A stretch of DNA of 64,000 nucleotides from Megamerina dolium (Eukaryota > Arthropoda > Insecta > Diptera > Megamerinidae). The DNA is taken from NCBI GenBank assembly GCA_963854835.1, contig OY978526.1, positions 25,905,073-25,969,072 on the forward strand, read 5' to 3'. Positions 16,401-28,268 of this stretch are shown one piece after another. Both the position numbers and the translations under genes were made by a program. The stretch's first letter is position 1. The number at the start of each line of letters is the position of its first letter. The notes beneath the pieces are model-generated. The model did no database searches. It saw only the letters and a program-made list of their open reading frames with translations, and was not told where the DNA came from.

Positions 16401-16739
16401 TTCAATATTTTCATAATTATGTAATTAATATCCTTCATCATCATCCTATTATAAATTCAGTCGAAAATAATGATGTGTATGTAATAAACTCTGATTGACC
16501 TTATTATATCTTGATGTAGATCCGTCAATGTGTCCAGTCTCAATTATTTCAATTTCATCAGCTTTCGATAGGTGATTAGCACCAACAGACGTTTTAAATG
16601 ACATTTGTTTCTGCAAAAGTGCCGTACTGCTGCCTCCTACAGGATTGGCCGTTGAAACAACACCACCAGTTCTATTTCCATTGTTCAGACCACTTCCAAT
16701 TCCACAAATAGCGTTACGTGCATTAAAATCTGCTGTCAT
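13432..16739 (-). CDS. neprilysin-like M13 family protein, zinc site lost
   Basis: A complete 10-exon model: 16739-16500, 15998-15602, 15525-15233, 15171-15004, 14944-14864, 14795-14520, 14435-14185, 14125-14070, 13987-13603, 13531-13432 (TAA). All junctions have GT/AG and compatible phase; the sum is 2247 nt (748 residues), normal for the family. A cytoplasmic N-terminus leads to one membrane segment (about residues 103-127, VHKIAITTATLLVTSLLV), then an extracellular M13 domain with the usual cysteines (PICRTVASSIQ, DPCMEFKNFSC) and the typical C-terminal FKCPPGSML...KTCNVL ending. M13 enzymes cut peptides with a zinc held by HExxH and a downstream ExxxD. Here the site reads K618-E-I-L-R622: the glutamate stays but both histidines are gone. 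The region of the third ligand reads MDILIHSGGL, also lacking the ligand. The NAFY substrate-binding motif is absent. It should therefore be a pseudoenzyme, perhaps a binding protein. It is divergent from hap2. Confidence 0.88.
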
Positions 16740-17592
16740 ATCTGTATATATATGTATGTATATCGTATATATAATCTATATACACTTATACGGATCACGT
16801 ATTGTAAATTGGTTATTCCCAAGAGAATTGTAGAATTGTGAATTCCTCCGATGAAACGCTCAAATTCCTATTTGCCTACATCGAACGTATTATATAAGTA
16901 TGTATGTATATATGTACGTATTGACTAAAAATTTTGCCAATCGTTACTTTCACACGCGTAAGACACTTTTGTATTTCGCATAGCGTGAAGCAAATAATAT
17001 AGAGCACATTATCGGAATAGAATCGAATGATGTGTGCCTTCAATTAATTATTTAATATTTTTTACCATTTCTTGTTTTAAAATGATATCTCAAAATTACG
17101 TATATTTTACAAAGCCAAGTGTCGAATTATGCGAATACAACATCACCCGAAACAATTGGCTATCAACTGATGACATTAAAAAAGTTATATAAAAGCTTTA
17201 TGGAACGGCAGCTTTTTTCTATTTTGTAGCGTAATTCACTTGCCACACACAGTTCAGCAAAACATTTGTAAATCGTGGAATATATCCAGCACAAATGTTA
17301 AGTTTGCTGGAATTATTAGTAAGAAGCTAAAAAAAATGATTTCTATTAATATATTAATGACATCTAAAAATATTATTTGAAAACACTGATTTAGGCTTAA
17401 CTTTATTTATGTTATCAGTTTTTATTTAATTATTCAACGAGTAAATCATATGTCATTTAATATAGTTAATAAAATATTGAAAATTGTTGTAGTCACACTT
17501 TGCAATCGTTTCTAATTAGTTAACAATGGCTGTTTAAGTCACCCTGTACTTGATCAGATGAAAGTCACCGTTAAAAAGGGCATACCGTCATC
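16740..17592. promoter_or_regulatory. shared upstream region of the M13-like and hap2 genes
   Basis: The two start codons (16739 on minus, 18387 on plus) are divergent and 1647 bp apart. This part contains no open frame of note, and promoters of at least the M13-like gene must lie here or in an unseen 5' exon. I could not assign a TATA box or initiator with confidence. Promoter function is inferred from position only. Confidence 0.35.
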
Positions 17593-18083
17593 AGACGGCA
17601 GCCTAATTCCGGATTACCGAGTTAATTCGAATTAACTCGGGCATTAACTGCAGCTAATCCGCATTAACTCTATGAGTTAATTCTCAAAATAAAAGAGGAT
17701 TAGGGCAATTTGCGATGGCAGCACTACTGAAAATTTTCTATTGTGAATTTTTCTCGATCTATTTTACAAAATATTAGGTGTGTTCGCTTATAAAAAACTT
17801 TCAACATTAAAAGCGTTGGCGAAAAAACAAATGCAGCTGTCAATTACGAACTGTGAATGTCAATTTACAAGTTTCTGATAGTTTTCAGTTCACAGACTTC
17901 TTGTAGATTTTCTCATATCGAGAGTGACGGATGACAGAAATTGATAGCGATAGTAATGTAAGTGAGCAGACCCAATAAACAGCACAGAGCCGTTTAGTTA
18001 ATCCGCAATACTGCCGTCTGTCAGGTTAATATTTTATTCGGATTAAGTGCGCCGGTAATCCGGATTAACGCTGCCGTCTGTCT
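17593..18083 (+). mobile_element. non-autonomous inverted-repeat element (MITE), copy 1
   Basis: The left end 'agacggcagcctaattccgg' is mirrored by the right end (reverse complement 'agacggcagcgttaatccgg'), giving imperfect TIRs of about 28 bp around a 490-bp body without coding capacity. The internal part from 17682 to 18083 recurs almost unchanged at 63496-63923. A weaker piece lies at about 27570-27650. It lies about 300 bp upstream of the hap2 start codon, so it may contribute to that promoter. Confidence 0.75.
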
Positions 18084-18165
18084 AGGCTATTACCTATCTA
18101 TCAGCTATTACCTACCTATAGGCTATTACCTATCTAGGCTATTACCTATCTATCTATCTAAATTT
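18084..18165. repeat. short tandem array of a 'ggctattacctatct' motif
   Basis: Directly after MITE copy 1 the motif is repeated about four times with small changes, decaying into 'tatc' repeats. It looks like slippage growth from the MITE edge, since the first unit begins in the 'ctaggctat' shared by both MITE copies. Confidence 0.7.
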
Positions 18166-18386
18166 CAATTCTTGAGACAGTATCAAAATTTATCATGCAA
18201 CTCTGCGGTAAGCACTGAAAAAGTGATGTCACTATAGTTGTGCTATTAGAAATCGCCCGTCTATCGGTCGCTTCAGGACCAGTAAAAAACTGTGTATTTG
18301 ATTGTGAAAGACATTACATGTCAAACCGTTTCTTTTGATTTGTTTTTGAGTTTGATTTTTGTCAGAAATTATTTAAATAGAAAACG

Positions 18387-21300
18387 ATGAAATTCAACAT
18401 TCAAATTATATTTTCACTATTAACGTACGTCGCATGTTTGGAGAATTTTAAACGAACCAATCCATCTATGCTAGTTTTTAATGCACCCATTTCACCAGTA
18501 ACAGTTCCAGTAGTGAGTGCAATTCTTTTGAAATGTTCAAATGATGCGGAAAATATGAAATCTAATTCTACAATGAAACACGAACATCCCACATGTGAGG
18601 AGCAATTATTGATCCATATTCGGGTAAATCCCAGTTTTCGTGTAGAATGTGCAGATAAGTTTCTAGTATTGGATGAAGTTTACGATCAGCATAGTCGTTG
18701 CAAGGTAAAAATAATGTCACCGTATCTGATCGAAATAAGTCGTGGTGAGCCTGTCATGATGTATCCATTGGAATTTACCAAGGTTAAAACTTATACGATT
18801 AATTATTATGAGATTTTTGTGAAATATGTCATGATATTTAAGGCTGTTAAATGTAAGTTACCAACGAAGAGTAATACCGCTCCTATAAAGCAAATAAATG
18901 ATCATAAATCAAGTGGCTCAAAGGAAAGAATAAAGGACAAACATAAAAATGTACACAGCGGTAAGTAAATAGCTGCTCCGGAATAACCTCTAGAAGGATC
19001 AATTGTATGAGCGATCCCATTAATTTTTCCCTAACACAGTTTTTTCGAAACATACTTACCCCCCTATATACATCTCTTTGGGGGATCTCATATAAAATAA
19101 CCCACAAAACATCTGAAATTCGAAAAATATCCTAATAACCTCCTGTAAATCACTTCTAGAGCTTTAAAATATATTTTTTTAAAGATACTCCCTATCTCCA
19201 CTTATTAGTGGGGCTTTCTTATAAAATTGACATTTTTCATAAAATTGGTTTAGAAATTGCCAAAAATGAATGATTATCGAATAACCTCAAAAGAAGTGTC
19301 GTTTTTTCGAATTACAGTTATGTTCAAATTTTTTATAAATAACGTAATTATTTCCACGAAAAAAAAAATATTCTGTAGGTCGTGCAAAAAATCAACATCT
19401 GGCGAATAATCAAAACCACAAACGGAAGATGAAGAAAATCGAGGACAAAATGGATCCACTAATCAAGGTAAACTACACTGGCGATACATGCTCGAATAAA
19501 TAATCAGTATTATAAAATGTTAAACTATTTGCAGAAGCATATCTTATTGACAGAGATCTCTAGTGAAAAACAAATTGCTAAAAGACCAGAACGTGATAAA
19601 AATCTGGCACAGATAGCTAGTATAGGAGATCAAAATGAAAAAAGTAACAATAAATACCCTAATGATATTGCTGCTCAGGAATGGCTTTCAGCAAACTTGG
19701 AACAAAATCCAAAAAATGAAAATAGAAATATAAAAAGTAACAAACTGGAATTGGATTTTGACAATGATGATGAATATGGTGATGAATTGGATGGAATGGA
19801 CAAAGCTCAACATCCAATTTCGAAAAAGAGCAAATCGCATAGGATTAAGAATAGACGAAAACCAAAAATAAAGGGTAAAGTAAAGGGTGTCAAAAACAAA
19901 AGTCAAGACGACTTCAGAAGTGAGGTAAGTTTTTATTGGAGAAGAAGTATATGGTTTTGGAAATTAAAAAATATATATTTCTTGTTTTTTGATTGCGAAA
20001 TGTTTCAAGATATTGTGAGATGTATAAAACTATTTATTGTAACATGTTTTCTCATAGCCTAGTGGTTTGCGCCTTGATAATTGGTTTGTTTCTCGAGGGC
20101 GGCACCGCAACTAAATTTCCAAGATACAAAATATTGTCTTTTTTTTCGATGTCCACCCACCAATGTAAATTGGAAATTCTCCCGATAGTAAAAATTTATA
20201 ATTAATATGTTTTCGAAAGAAATCGGTGACAATAGAAATTGTTGCTACAAGAGTTCTATCGTCTAGAATCGGCTAATATGAAAAATCTGGAAGAAATGTT
20301 CTGTCACGGCTTTGGGAGCCTTTAATTCAAAATTTCAGTGCAATGAGTTAAATTTGATAGAACAAATCGAGTTAAAACCGAAATAACTTTTCAAAGGTTA
20401 CAAAATTTAGATGGTTCTGAAAGTGTTGCTGAGTCTAAGTTAGGGCCACATCATGGTATTCGAAGCACAGTAGATCTACACATATTACTAACCACTATGC
20501 TTTGCCAATCTACTTATTTTTCTAAATAAGTTATTGGACGAAATTCTCTGATAACAACTTAAATAACTTTATTTGCATTAAATATTGGCTTACAGAGTCA
20601 TAAGGGAGAACTGAAGCATATTCAAGACAGGGGTGATTTAAAAGAGAACAGCAAAAAATTGAATAATGGAAAAAGCGTCAGGAGTACTTTTATTGAAGAT
20701 GAAAGAAAACCATATCACCATATTTACTATAACAAAAAAGGTAAGTACATTAATATTAATTTGAAAATGAAGTTAAACCAACGAAAGTTTGTTAAATAAC
20801 AACAGATCGCAGTAATCACGCTCGTAAATTTGGCGCAGATAGTGATATTGAGATTGAAGAAAAAGAAAAAATGTCTATTAAAGAAAATCGTGTACCTTCG
20901 TTGCATCATAATATGAAATTATTTCGTGATGTCGAAGACAAACAAAAGATTGAATCTAGGGGCGTAAAACCAAAGATGATGGCAGCCTCTCAAATTCATA
21001 TAGAACGTAAGTATAATTAAAATTAACATGTCTAAGCTGTATTCTCATTGTATGTTTTCAAATTATGCAAACAATTGTAATGCTAAAATGCTAGCGCTAG
21101 TTAAAAACCCCGAGCGCTGTCAAATTCTCTATTATTTAGTCTTTCCACCGGAGGTTAGGTCTGCCTCTACTGCGCCGTCCCTCAGCGGATTTCGAATATA
21201 ACACCTTCTTTGCCGGTCCGTGTTCTTCCATTCACTCATTACGACCTAGAAAGTGCAGCCACTGAATTTTAAATCGATTTAATGTGCCTTTGTCGGAATA

Positions 21301-24300
21301 CAACTCATACAGCTCATGGTTATACCTTATTCGATACTCGCCACCAACGCAAATAGGTCCAAAGATCTTGCGTAGGACTATTCTCTCGAAAACTTCGAGC
21401 AATCTCTCATCTGAGGTGGAAATTTACCAAGCTTCGGCACCATATCCAAGAACAGGCATGATGAGAGGCTTGTTGAGTGTGGTTTTCGTTTCTCGAGAGA
21501 GGGCTTGACTTCTAAATTTCTTACTTATCCCAAAGTAGCACCTGTTAGAAAGACTGACTCCTCGCAATATCCCCAGGCAGATGTCATTACTGGTGTTAGC
21601 TGGTTCCAAAGGAAATAAACTCCTTCACTACTTTAGAAGCGTAGTTATCAACAGTGACGTGCTACCCAAGACGCCGGGTCTCTTTGTTTGCTGATACTAG
21701 GTAGTTCGTTTTGCTCTCGTTCACCGTGAGACCCATTCAACGCGACTCTCTCTCCAACTCTGAGAATGCTGCAATTCTGTCAATATCATCGGCATAGGCC
21801 AAGAGCATGACACTTTTGTTGAAGATAGTGCCATTACGTATGTCGTAGATCAGCAGCTCATATTATTTTCGCCATAATATGATTGAAGGAGTCGCACGAT
21901 AATGAATCACCTTGTCTGAATCTCCGTTCGGTATTAAACGGAGGGGAAGGTCCATCCCACAACGGGAGTTGTAAAGAATTCGTCTTTGCAATGTCATTCT
22001 GCAAAGACGAATGAGCTTCGCAGGAATACCGAATTCACACATTGTTGTGTGGAGATAATCCCTTACCAGATTGTCGAAAGAGACTTTTAATCAACAAATA
22101 TATGGTGTGTGTCGATCCTTTTTCTTGGGTCTTCTCCAGGATTTGGCGAAGATATCAATTAGATAATCTGTATTTGTTCTATTTATATAAACAATACAAG
22201 ATCAAAACACCCAACTTTAGGAAAATAAACATCTTTGTCATTTTATTGCCACATAGATAGCGAGTTGTCGAATAAAATACGGCTAATTATTACCGGTTTA
22301 TATGTAATAACGATTTTTTTTCAGCACAAGGAACAATTCACCAAACACCTAACAAATGGTCACATAATAATTTGGAGGATCACCCATTTGTAAGCGTTAT
22401 CGATGAACCAAATCTGAATACAAACGAAAAATTAGACATAATTCAAGTTGTTGTTGATCCACAGATTGAAAGTAGAGATCGTGAATTAAATAAGCTATCA
22501 CAGGAAGTAGACAACTCATTTATAGTTTATCCCAAACCTATGCCTATGCCAATTACTTTGAACACCATTAATCCATTAATTGCACCAGTAAACAATAAAA
22601 GAAAGCGAAGTTTTTTATTTTATGATGATTTGACAACTCGAAATGATATTGATGAGGACAATGATTACAATATGGACCGTGCCATACCGAATTTTCCACG
22701 GATCAGTTTACCCGGCCAATTTGAAGACGATGTGCAACCCTGTGCCTCATGTGGTGGCAAAGGAAAGAAACCGCAAGGAAAGACTGAAAATTCAATATAT
22801 TCAAGCATGGATTATTGCAAATGCAAGCGACAACATGCAACTTGTAATTGTATTTCATCAAAACAACCACGCTCCATTACAAATACTTGGTAAATTGATG
22901 TTATTTTATGTTCCGTATTATTCATTTTACATACAAATATTTCTCATAGGTATACAGTTTTCAATATGAGTTCACCTTTACCATTTCTTATAACGAAAGT
23001 GCGCATATTTCGTAAACGCCATAATATTTGGTGGAAAATTGCACCATCAATAACGTAAGTTTTTCGATATTAAAAGAAGTTATACCTACCTATCACCGAA
23101 TTTACAAAATTTATTAACAGTCTAAATAGCTTATCTGGAATATTTGCAAATGAAAATCTCTCAATTTTATTTTCATCTCACGTTGATATATTTCAACTTG
23201 AAAAGTCTATGCATATTCAAAATCATCAATTATTAATACCGAAAAATGATTCTCCATTTACGGTAAATGATAATGAAGTTCGATCAGTAAGACAACCTGG
23301 ATCTTTCAGAACTGAAGACCGAGATGTCAACGGTGAATATATAAATCCAGATGAAATTTTTACAATTTTTACAAAGAACACTGAAACGGATCCTTCAAAA
23401 CTTCAATCGACAATACCTGAAAGTATAACTGAGGATGATACTAATACCGATAACAATTTAATATGCACAAAAATTCAAAAAGTTTTTAAAAGGGATTCGA
23501 ATGTGTCGACAAATAATGATTTAAATCGACATTTAAAAGACAATGAAGTTCATGCAATTGGTGATTTGGGATACTTTCCAATCTCTATGAATGTAATTGA
23601 GCATTGTCCAAATGACAAGAATCGCTTATGTCTAAATATGTTGGATGATAAAGTACCAGGTTTGTGGAGTATTTGTCGGAATTCGAATAGAGACCGAATT
23701 AACCAATTGAACTTAATATTAGGAGCCCGACCGAAGACAGTTTTCATTTTATTTAATTTTGTGTTAGCTCCATCCAATCCAACGCCCACTTTTTTGCGAT
23801 TTAGCGATCGATAGTAAAATAATAATAGCCGTGTTTTATTCGACACTCATACTTAGCTAGTACTCATAAATACAAGGCAAAACAGCAACAAAGGTGCTAA
23901 CTTTAGCGCGTATAATTATAGACTCCCAAAAACTTTGAATATTCGTTAAGTGCAATGCTGCCAATATATAAAATAAAAATAAAATCAACTCTAAACTAAA
24001 CTAAGCATCGATGTGCTTTTATTGGTACAAAGATAGCAAGACAAATACATTATCTTCCATCCATACGATAATCGGAAATGAATGATTAGGAGCACTGGCC
24101 AAAATAAATAATTTTCTTTGATAAAAAAATATGAATTTGTATCAGACAATTATGTGATTAATGATTTAAATTGAACATAATTAGATCCTTTTGTGCCTAT
24201 AATTAGATTTATTTAAAAAAAATACGATGTATTTATTAATAAACGTTTTTCCATATAAATTTTGTCAGATTTAATAACACTTACATAACAAAACGTGATA

Positions 24301-27300
24301 ATTTCACTAAAAACCATAGTCAAAGGTGATAATTTCAAATTTTATATCCTTCTACATTGCACAATCACATTTATTTTCTTCTTATATGGTCATTATTTAA
24401 GGATTGCATTAGTTAATAAGCTATTTTTTCTCCATGAAGACATGAAGGCTAACCGTGGTCACAATCAATCGAATTAATTATCGAGAAACTGTGCTTATCC
24501 TCTTCCATTTCTTCATTTCAAAATTAGGGTAACAATTTTTCAAGGTCCTTGGTTCTAACCCCAGCATTATTGAACTGAAATTGTTCACTGAATATTCTAT
24601 AATTTTTCTTACCAAGAGCGTTAATTATTTCTATGTTATTAATTAAATTAAAATAAGTTATTTGTAAATTTACAAATTATTTTATTAATAATGTTCACTA
24701 CATATTTATTTAATATATTGATATTTACAACTAAATAGCATATACTATCAAACTTAAGATACCATTTCGTGAGAATGCAGCTATTCAGCAAAATATGTTG
24801 CAAATAAAAATTGCCAGAATAATAACTGATGCCACGACAAATGATGCCTTGCAAATCTCTGTTGATATCATCAATAAAGGCTATGAAGTTGGTGAAGTAT
24901 TTGTATGTGTCCATAACTGTCCGCTATCATATGCTGCTTCAAAAACTACAGTTCGCAGATATCTTATGCCATTTATTATGGACACTGTTACATTTTTAAT
25001 ACCATGCTTCTCAGAGTCTAGTCAAAAACGTAAAATATTCAACTGTGATGGTATGTTCTAAAATATATGTTACATATTTAGTATTCTTAAAGAAATTTTA
25101 TGAATAAAATATTATTTCTTTCAAGTTTTAGTCAAACTCAAGACATCCACTCGAACGGTGCGTACACCAAGAAATCGCACATCAATGATAAAAACTCGTG
25201 TTATTGCTAAGCGACAGTTAACAGTCGAGCTTGGTAATCGTTGTCTTTGTGTATGGCATTGCAAATGTCATTGTACTCCAAGACTAGAAACGCATGTGGA
25301 TTTTAATGCTTGTCAAAAACTAATGCTAAATGATTTAAAAGACAGTGGTTTTCTATTGAATCCTCAACAGGGCCGTTTCACTGATGATAATATGGATAAT
25401 AGCAAACAAGAAAATATGGATGTCAACGAAACAAGAGCATTCTGCAATTTTCTTTATAACGCTGTCGCATTGCTCGCTATTATGCTGCTTCTAGGTATTA
25501 TATTTTATTTATTTATTTTTTTTTTTTTGTGCTATCTGTTATTGGCGGAGTAAGTACTCTCATAAGCTAGAGGTATTCTTTTTCAGTCATTTTCATACTC
25601 TATGTATGAATTCTCTATATTTCAACATATTGTAAATAAATTTACACCGATTAGATGCGATCTTTCTTTCCATTTGTTGCATGCCTCATTCCTTTATGTA
25701 GAGAATGCTTCACAATTTGTTTTTATTGTTTTAGTACGCGAAAATTCTAGGTATTTTATGTTCTTTTCTTTTTCTTTACTTCGTCTCGTTATATTACATT
25801 TACGTTTTACATTTTCGTTAAATTGTTTGTACCATTTGTGAGGCACTGTTTTTAAAAATATATTGATATATTCACCAATTTTTTAGTATAATTAGGTATG
25901 CACTCCGTCCATAAAATTTAATGTAAAATATCATCAAAGCAAGTTAATGAAAAATTTGATATTTCATTTATAAACTGCTCGCTTTTTATTGCTAAAATTG
26001 TAAATCATCTATTTAAGTCCAATACAAGTAATCTTAGTTTGATTGAGTTTATCATTATTCATATTCTTCTTTCTGTACAGGTTTAATTAAAGCAATACTG
26101 GGAATATGCTTTAAACGAATTGGTAGTTGTGGCTATAAACATATTCAACCTGGTCGAAAATATGATGATTCTTCTTTGTAAATAATATAATTTTTATTGT
26201 ATTGTATTCTATAATATAATATTATATTTCTAGTTGCCGTCGATTTTTGGTCAATATTATATTCTTCGTTGTGTTCCCGTATGTATTTCTATGTAAATGT
26301 TTCAAGCCATCTGAAGATGATCTTAAAGTTGCCAGTGCGGAATGGCAGTGCTCTATGCATACTCATAAAAATACGAACGATGATGATGATGACGAAGAAG
26401 TAATTTTATCTCAGGTATGCCATTTTAAAAATAGTTTCGACTCTTTTTGACGAATTTCCCCCACATAAAACTGTCGTAAAGTCGATACTATAATATTTCT
26501 AAAGTTGACTTTCCAATATCTTTAGATTCATATTAATAAAATAATACCAATTACTTTATAGCATATCGAACGTCAATCAAACTTTAGTGACACAGAAAAC
26601 CGATTAATTGGTGGCCAGGAAGTGATTTTTAATTTTAATGAAAATATTTCCGATGCTGATTTTGATAATATTGATGATGATAATGATGACGAAGAGTCGA
26701 ACACAAAATTTGTCTTGCAAGCATTAGAAGAGAGCAGAGAATCGCTTAAAAAGTTGGTGAGTACTTAAAATATGCAGTCGTCAATAAAAAATGCTTATTA
26801 ATAATTATTTTATGTTATTTTCAAATTTAGTTGCAAAATAATTGCAATAATCATTCTCAGGATTGTGCCTATAATTTAGACAAATTAAATGACTCAACAA
26901 TAGAGGATGCCAATAATTGTGTGGAAACACTTAAAGAAGCAAAAATTGTCTATAGAATATTTGAAGGTCCTATTGGCGATGTAAAGAATATACCACCGCA
27001 TCAAAAATATTGCATTCAGGGATATTTCTTGCCATCATTGGGTGCAGAGTATGAATTTGTCAATTACGACCCATTAATTCAGTACTGTTGCATAGACGAG
27101 CATGTAAGTTCATATAATCTGCTAAGGCATCTATACAAAATAACAATTATTATAAGGGTGCTCCAATAAGACGTGTGGTACTCTGATTTTGAATAAAACA
27201 TAATCGGTTCGGAATTTTTCCAAATTTTTTATTTCGTTCGAAAGGCCACACAATAGGATTATGTGTGGAAACTTATTTCGCGGATATGTTCACCGCGACT

Positions 27301-28268
27301 ATTCCGTAGATATCTCACCCTTCCGGCCATATTCTTAATGGTATTTGTATGAACTCCGAAATGGCCCGAATCACCGATGTAATGTTGCTTTTCAAGTCTG
27401 TAATCGTCTACGAATCAATCACATAGACTTTGTCCTTTCTGTGTAACCCCACAGAAAAAAGTCTAACAAATCGCGTGATCTGTGCGGCCAATTCACATCA
27501 CCGCAAAAGAAATTACACGGCGCTGAAAATTTGTGATATTAAAATTCTTGCAATCACATGACGTAACTTTTAGTCAATTTAACTGTCAAATGCGAACTGT
27601 AAATATGAATTTGCGAGTTTCTGATGGTTTTCGTTAACTTGCTGGTTATGGGCATCATTGTTTTGCTGTCGAATCAATGCAATTGTTGTTTTGCTTCAAT
27701 ATTGCATTTTGTTCATGCTCTCTCAGTGACAGAAAGTGATTTGGTAATTTTGTTATACTAATCTAATACATTATTACCACAAAAGAACTATTCATCCCCA
27801 AAGATGAAAAAAATAATTTTATAGAATCATCCAACCCCAGAAAGAGAAATGTATAGTTTTATAGCAATTAATAATTTTACTTACACTAACTTGCAGAATA
27901 TGTCGGTTATCAATTTGAGGCCTCCTGCTATGTTACGCCCTAAAGACTTTTCTCGTACCTACATAAATAAATTCGAGGTGCTAGAAGCTGGTGATCTAAT
28001 CGTCAAGCCGCCTAACGATATTCCATGCATTAATGTGTCGACGATTCGGTATTCAACTGAACTAGTAAGACCAGTTTCAAGTCTATTAGTGCAATACAAT
28101 TACAGTCGCTTTGATCCAGCTGATTTACCTTATCCACAACCATCGTCGTTTTTTGGAGGAGAGGATGTAATTTCGTTATCGCAAGATCAGACTAAAGATC
28201 CCATAACCGATGAATCAAGTGAAGATCCCAATTACATACAGTATTTTAATGATACCATACATGAATAA
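18387..28268 (+). CDS. hap2: HAP2/GCS1 gamete fusion protein
   Basis: HAP2/GCS1 is the membrane fusogen of gametes in many eukaryotes. Exons: 18387-18960, 19379-19467, 19535-19924, 20596-20740, 20806-21006, 22325-22889, 22950-23054, 23121-23668, 24739-25050, 25132-25494, 26081-26177, 26234-26414, 26562-26756, 26831-27103, 27897-28268. The sum is 4410 nt in frame (1469 residues). A signal peptide opens the protein. Family-like blocks: CEEQLLIHIRVNPS and FLVLDEVYD (exon 1), a Cys-rich patch (CASC at 22741, then CKC, CNC) just before WYTVFNMSSPLPF, NRLCLNMLDDKVPGLW, VDIINKGYEVGEVFVCVHNC, NRCLCVWHCKCHC, a membrane helix (VALLAIMLLLGLIKAILGI), then LVNIIFFVVFPYVFLC. A lysine- and aspartate-rich insert of about 400 residues precedes the Cys-rich patch, and the cytoplasmic tail is long and acidic. 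The exon 8 end is uncertain, and a segment expected between exons 8 and 9 was not found. Introns hold a LINE, a mariner scrap and other repeats. Identification is from memory of family motifs. Confidence 0.8.
18990..19260 (-). repeat. dispersed repeat copy in hap2 intron 1
   Basis: The block 'acatacttacccccctatat' followed by a G-rich and then 'ttataaaatt' stretch is the reverse complement of the block around 40510-40560. It is the same family as 60-300 and 40357-41062. Confidence 0.5.
21110..22085 (-). pseudogene. non-LTR retrotransposon fragment, end of reverse transcriptase (hap2 intron 5)
   Basis: Read on the minus strand, the fragment has the catalytic reverse-transcriptase box YADD (21785-21796, within MLLAYADDIDR), then LERESR, a VNENKTNYLVS-like stretch, and PLIMPVLGYGAEAW at about 21424-21480. 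A C-terminal block with RKIFGPI, NHELYELY and RWKD-like motifs follows. This order is typical of the LINE group found in many insects. Frames are interrupted and the endonuclease part is absent, so it is dead and 5'-truncated. It does not disturb the flanking splice sites. Confidence 0.8.
27165..27520 (-). pseudogene. C-terminal scrap of a Tc1/mariner-superfamily transposase (hap2 intron 14)
   Basis: On the minus strand broken frames give RDLLDFFLWGY, then a stretch resembling LKSNITSVIRAI, and a short tail. This matches the last catalytic block (a D followed by FFLWGY) and C-terminus of a widespread insect transposase group of the IS630/Tc1/mariner superfamily. Several frameshifts and stops are present and the N-terminal two thirds are missing. 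Confidence 0.55.
27560..27740 (+). repeat. degenerate relative of the hap2-promoter MITE
   Basis: The phrase 'gcgaactgtaaatatgaatt' followed by 'gcgagtttctgatggtttt' aligns with the MITE interior ('cgaactgtgaatgtcaattt', then 'acaagtttctgatagtttt'), and 'agtgacagaaag' matches further on. The ends are not visible. Confidence 0.45.

Noticed and set aside
24295..24477. 60-codon open frame as the missing HAP2 exon between exons 8 and 9
   Set aside because: The start is a non-ATG codon, no good splice acceptor frames it, and its residues do not resemble the HAP2 segment expected there.
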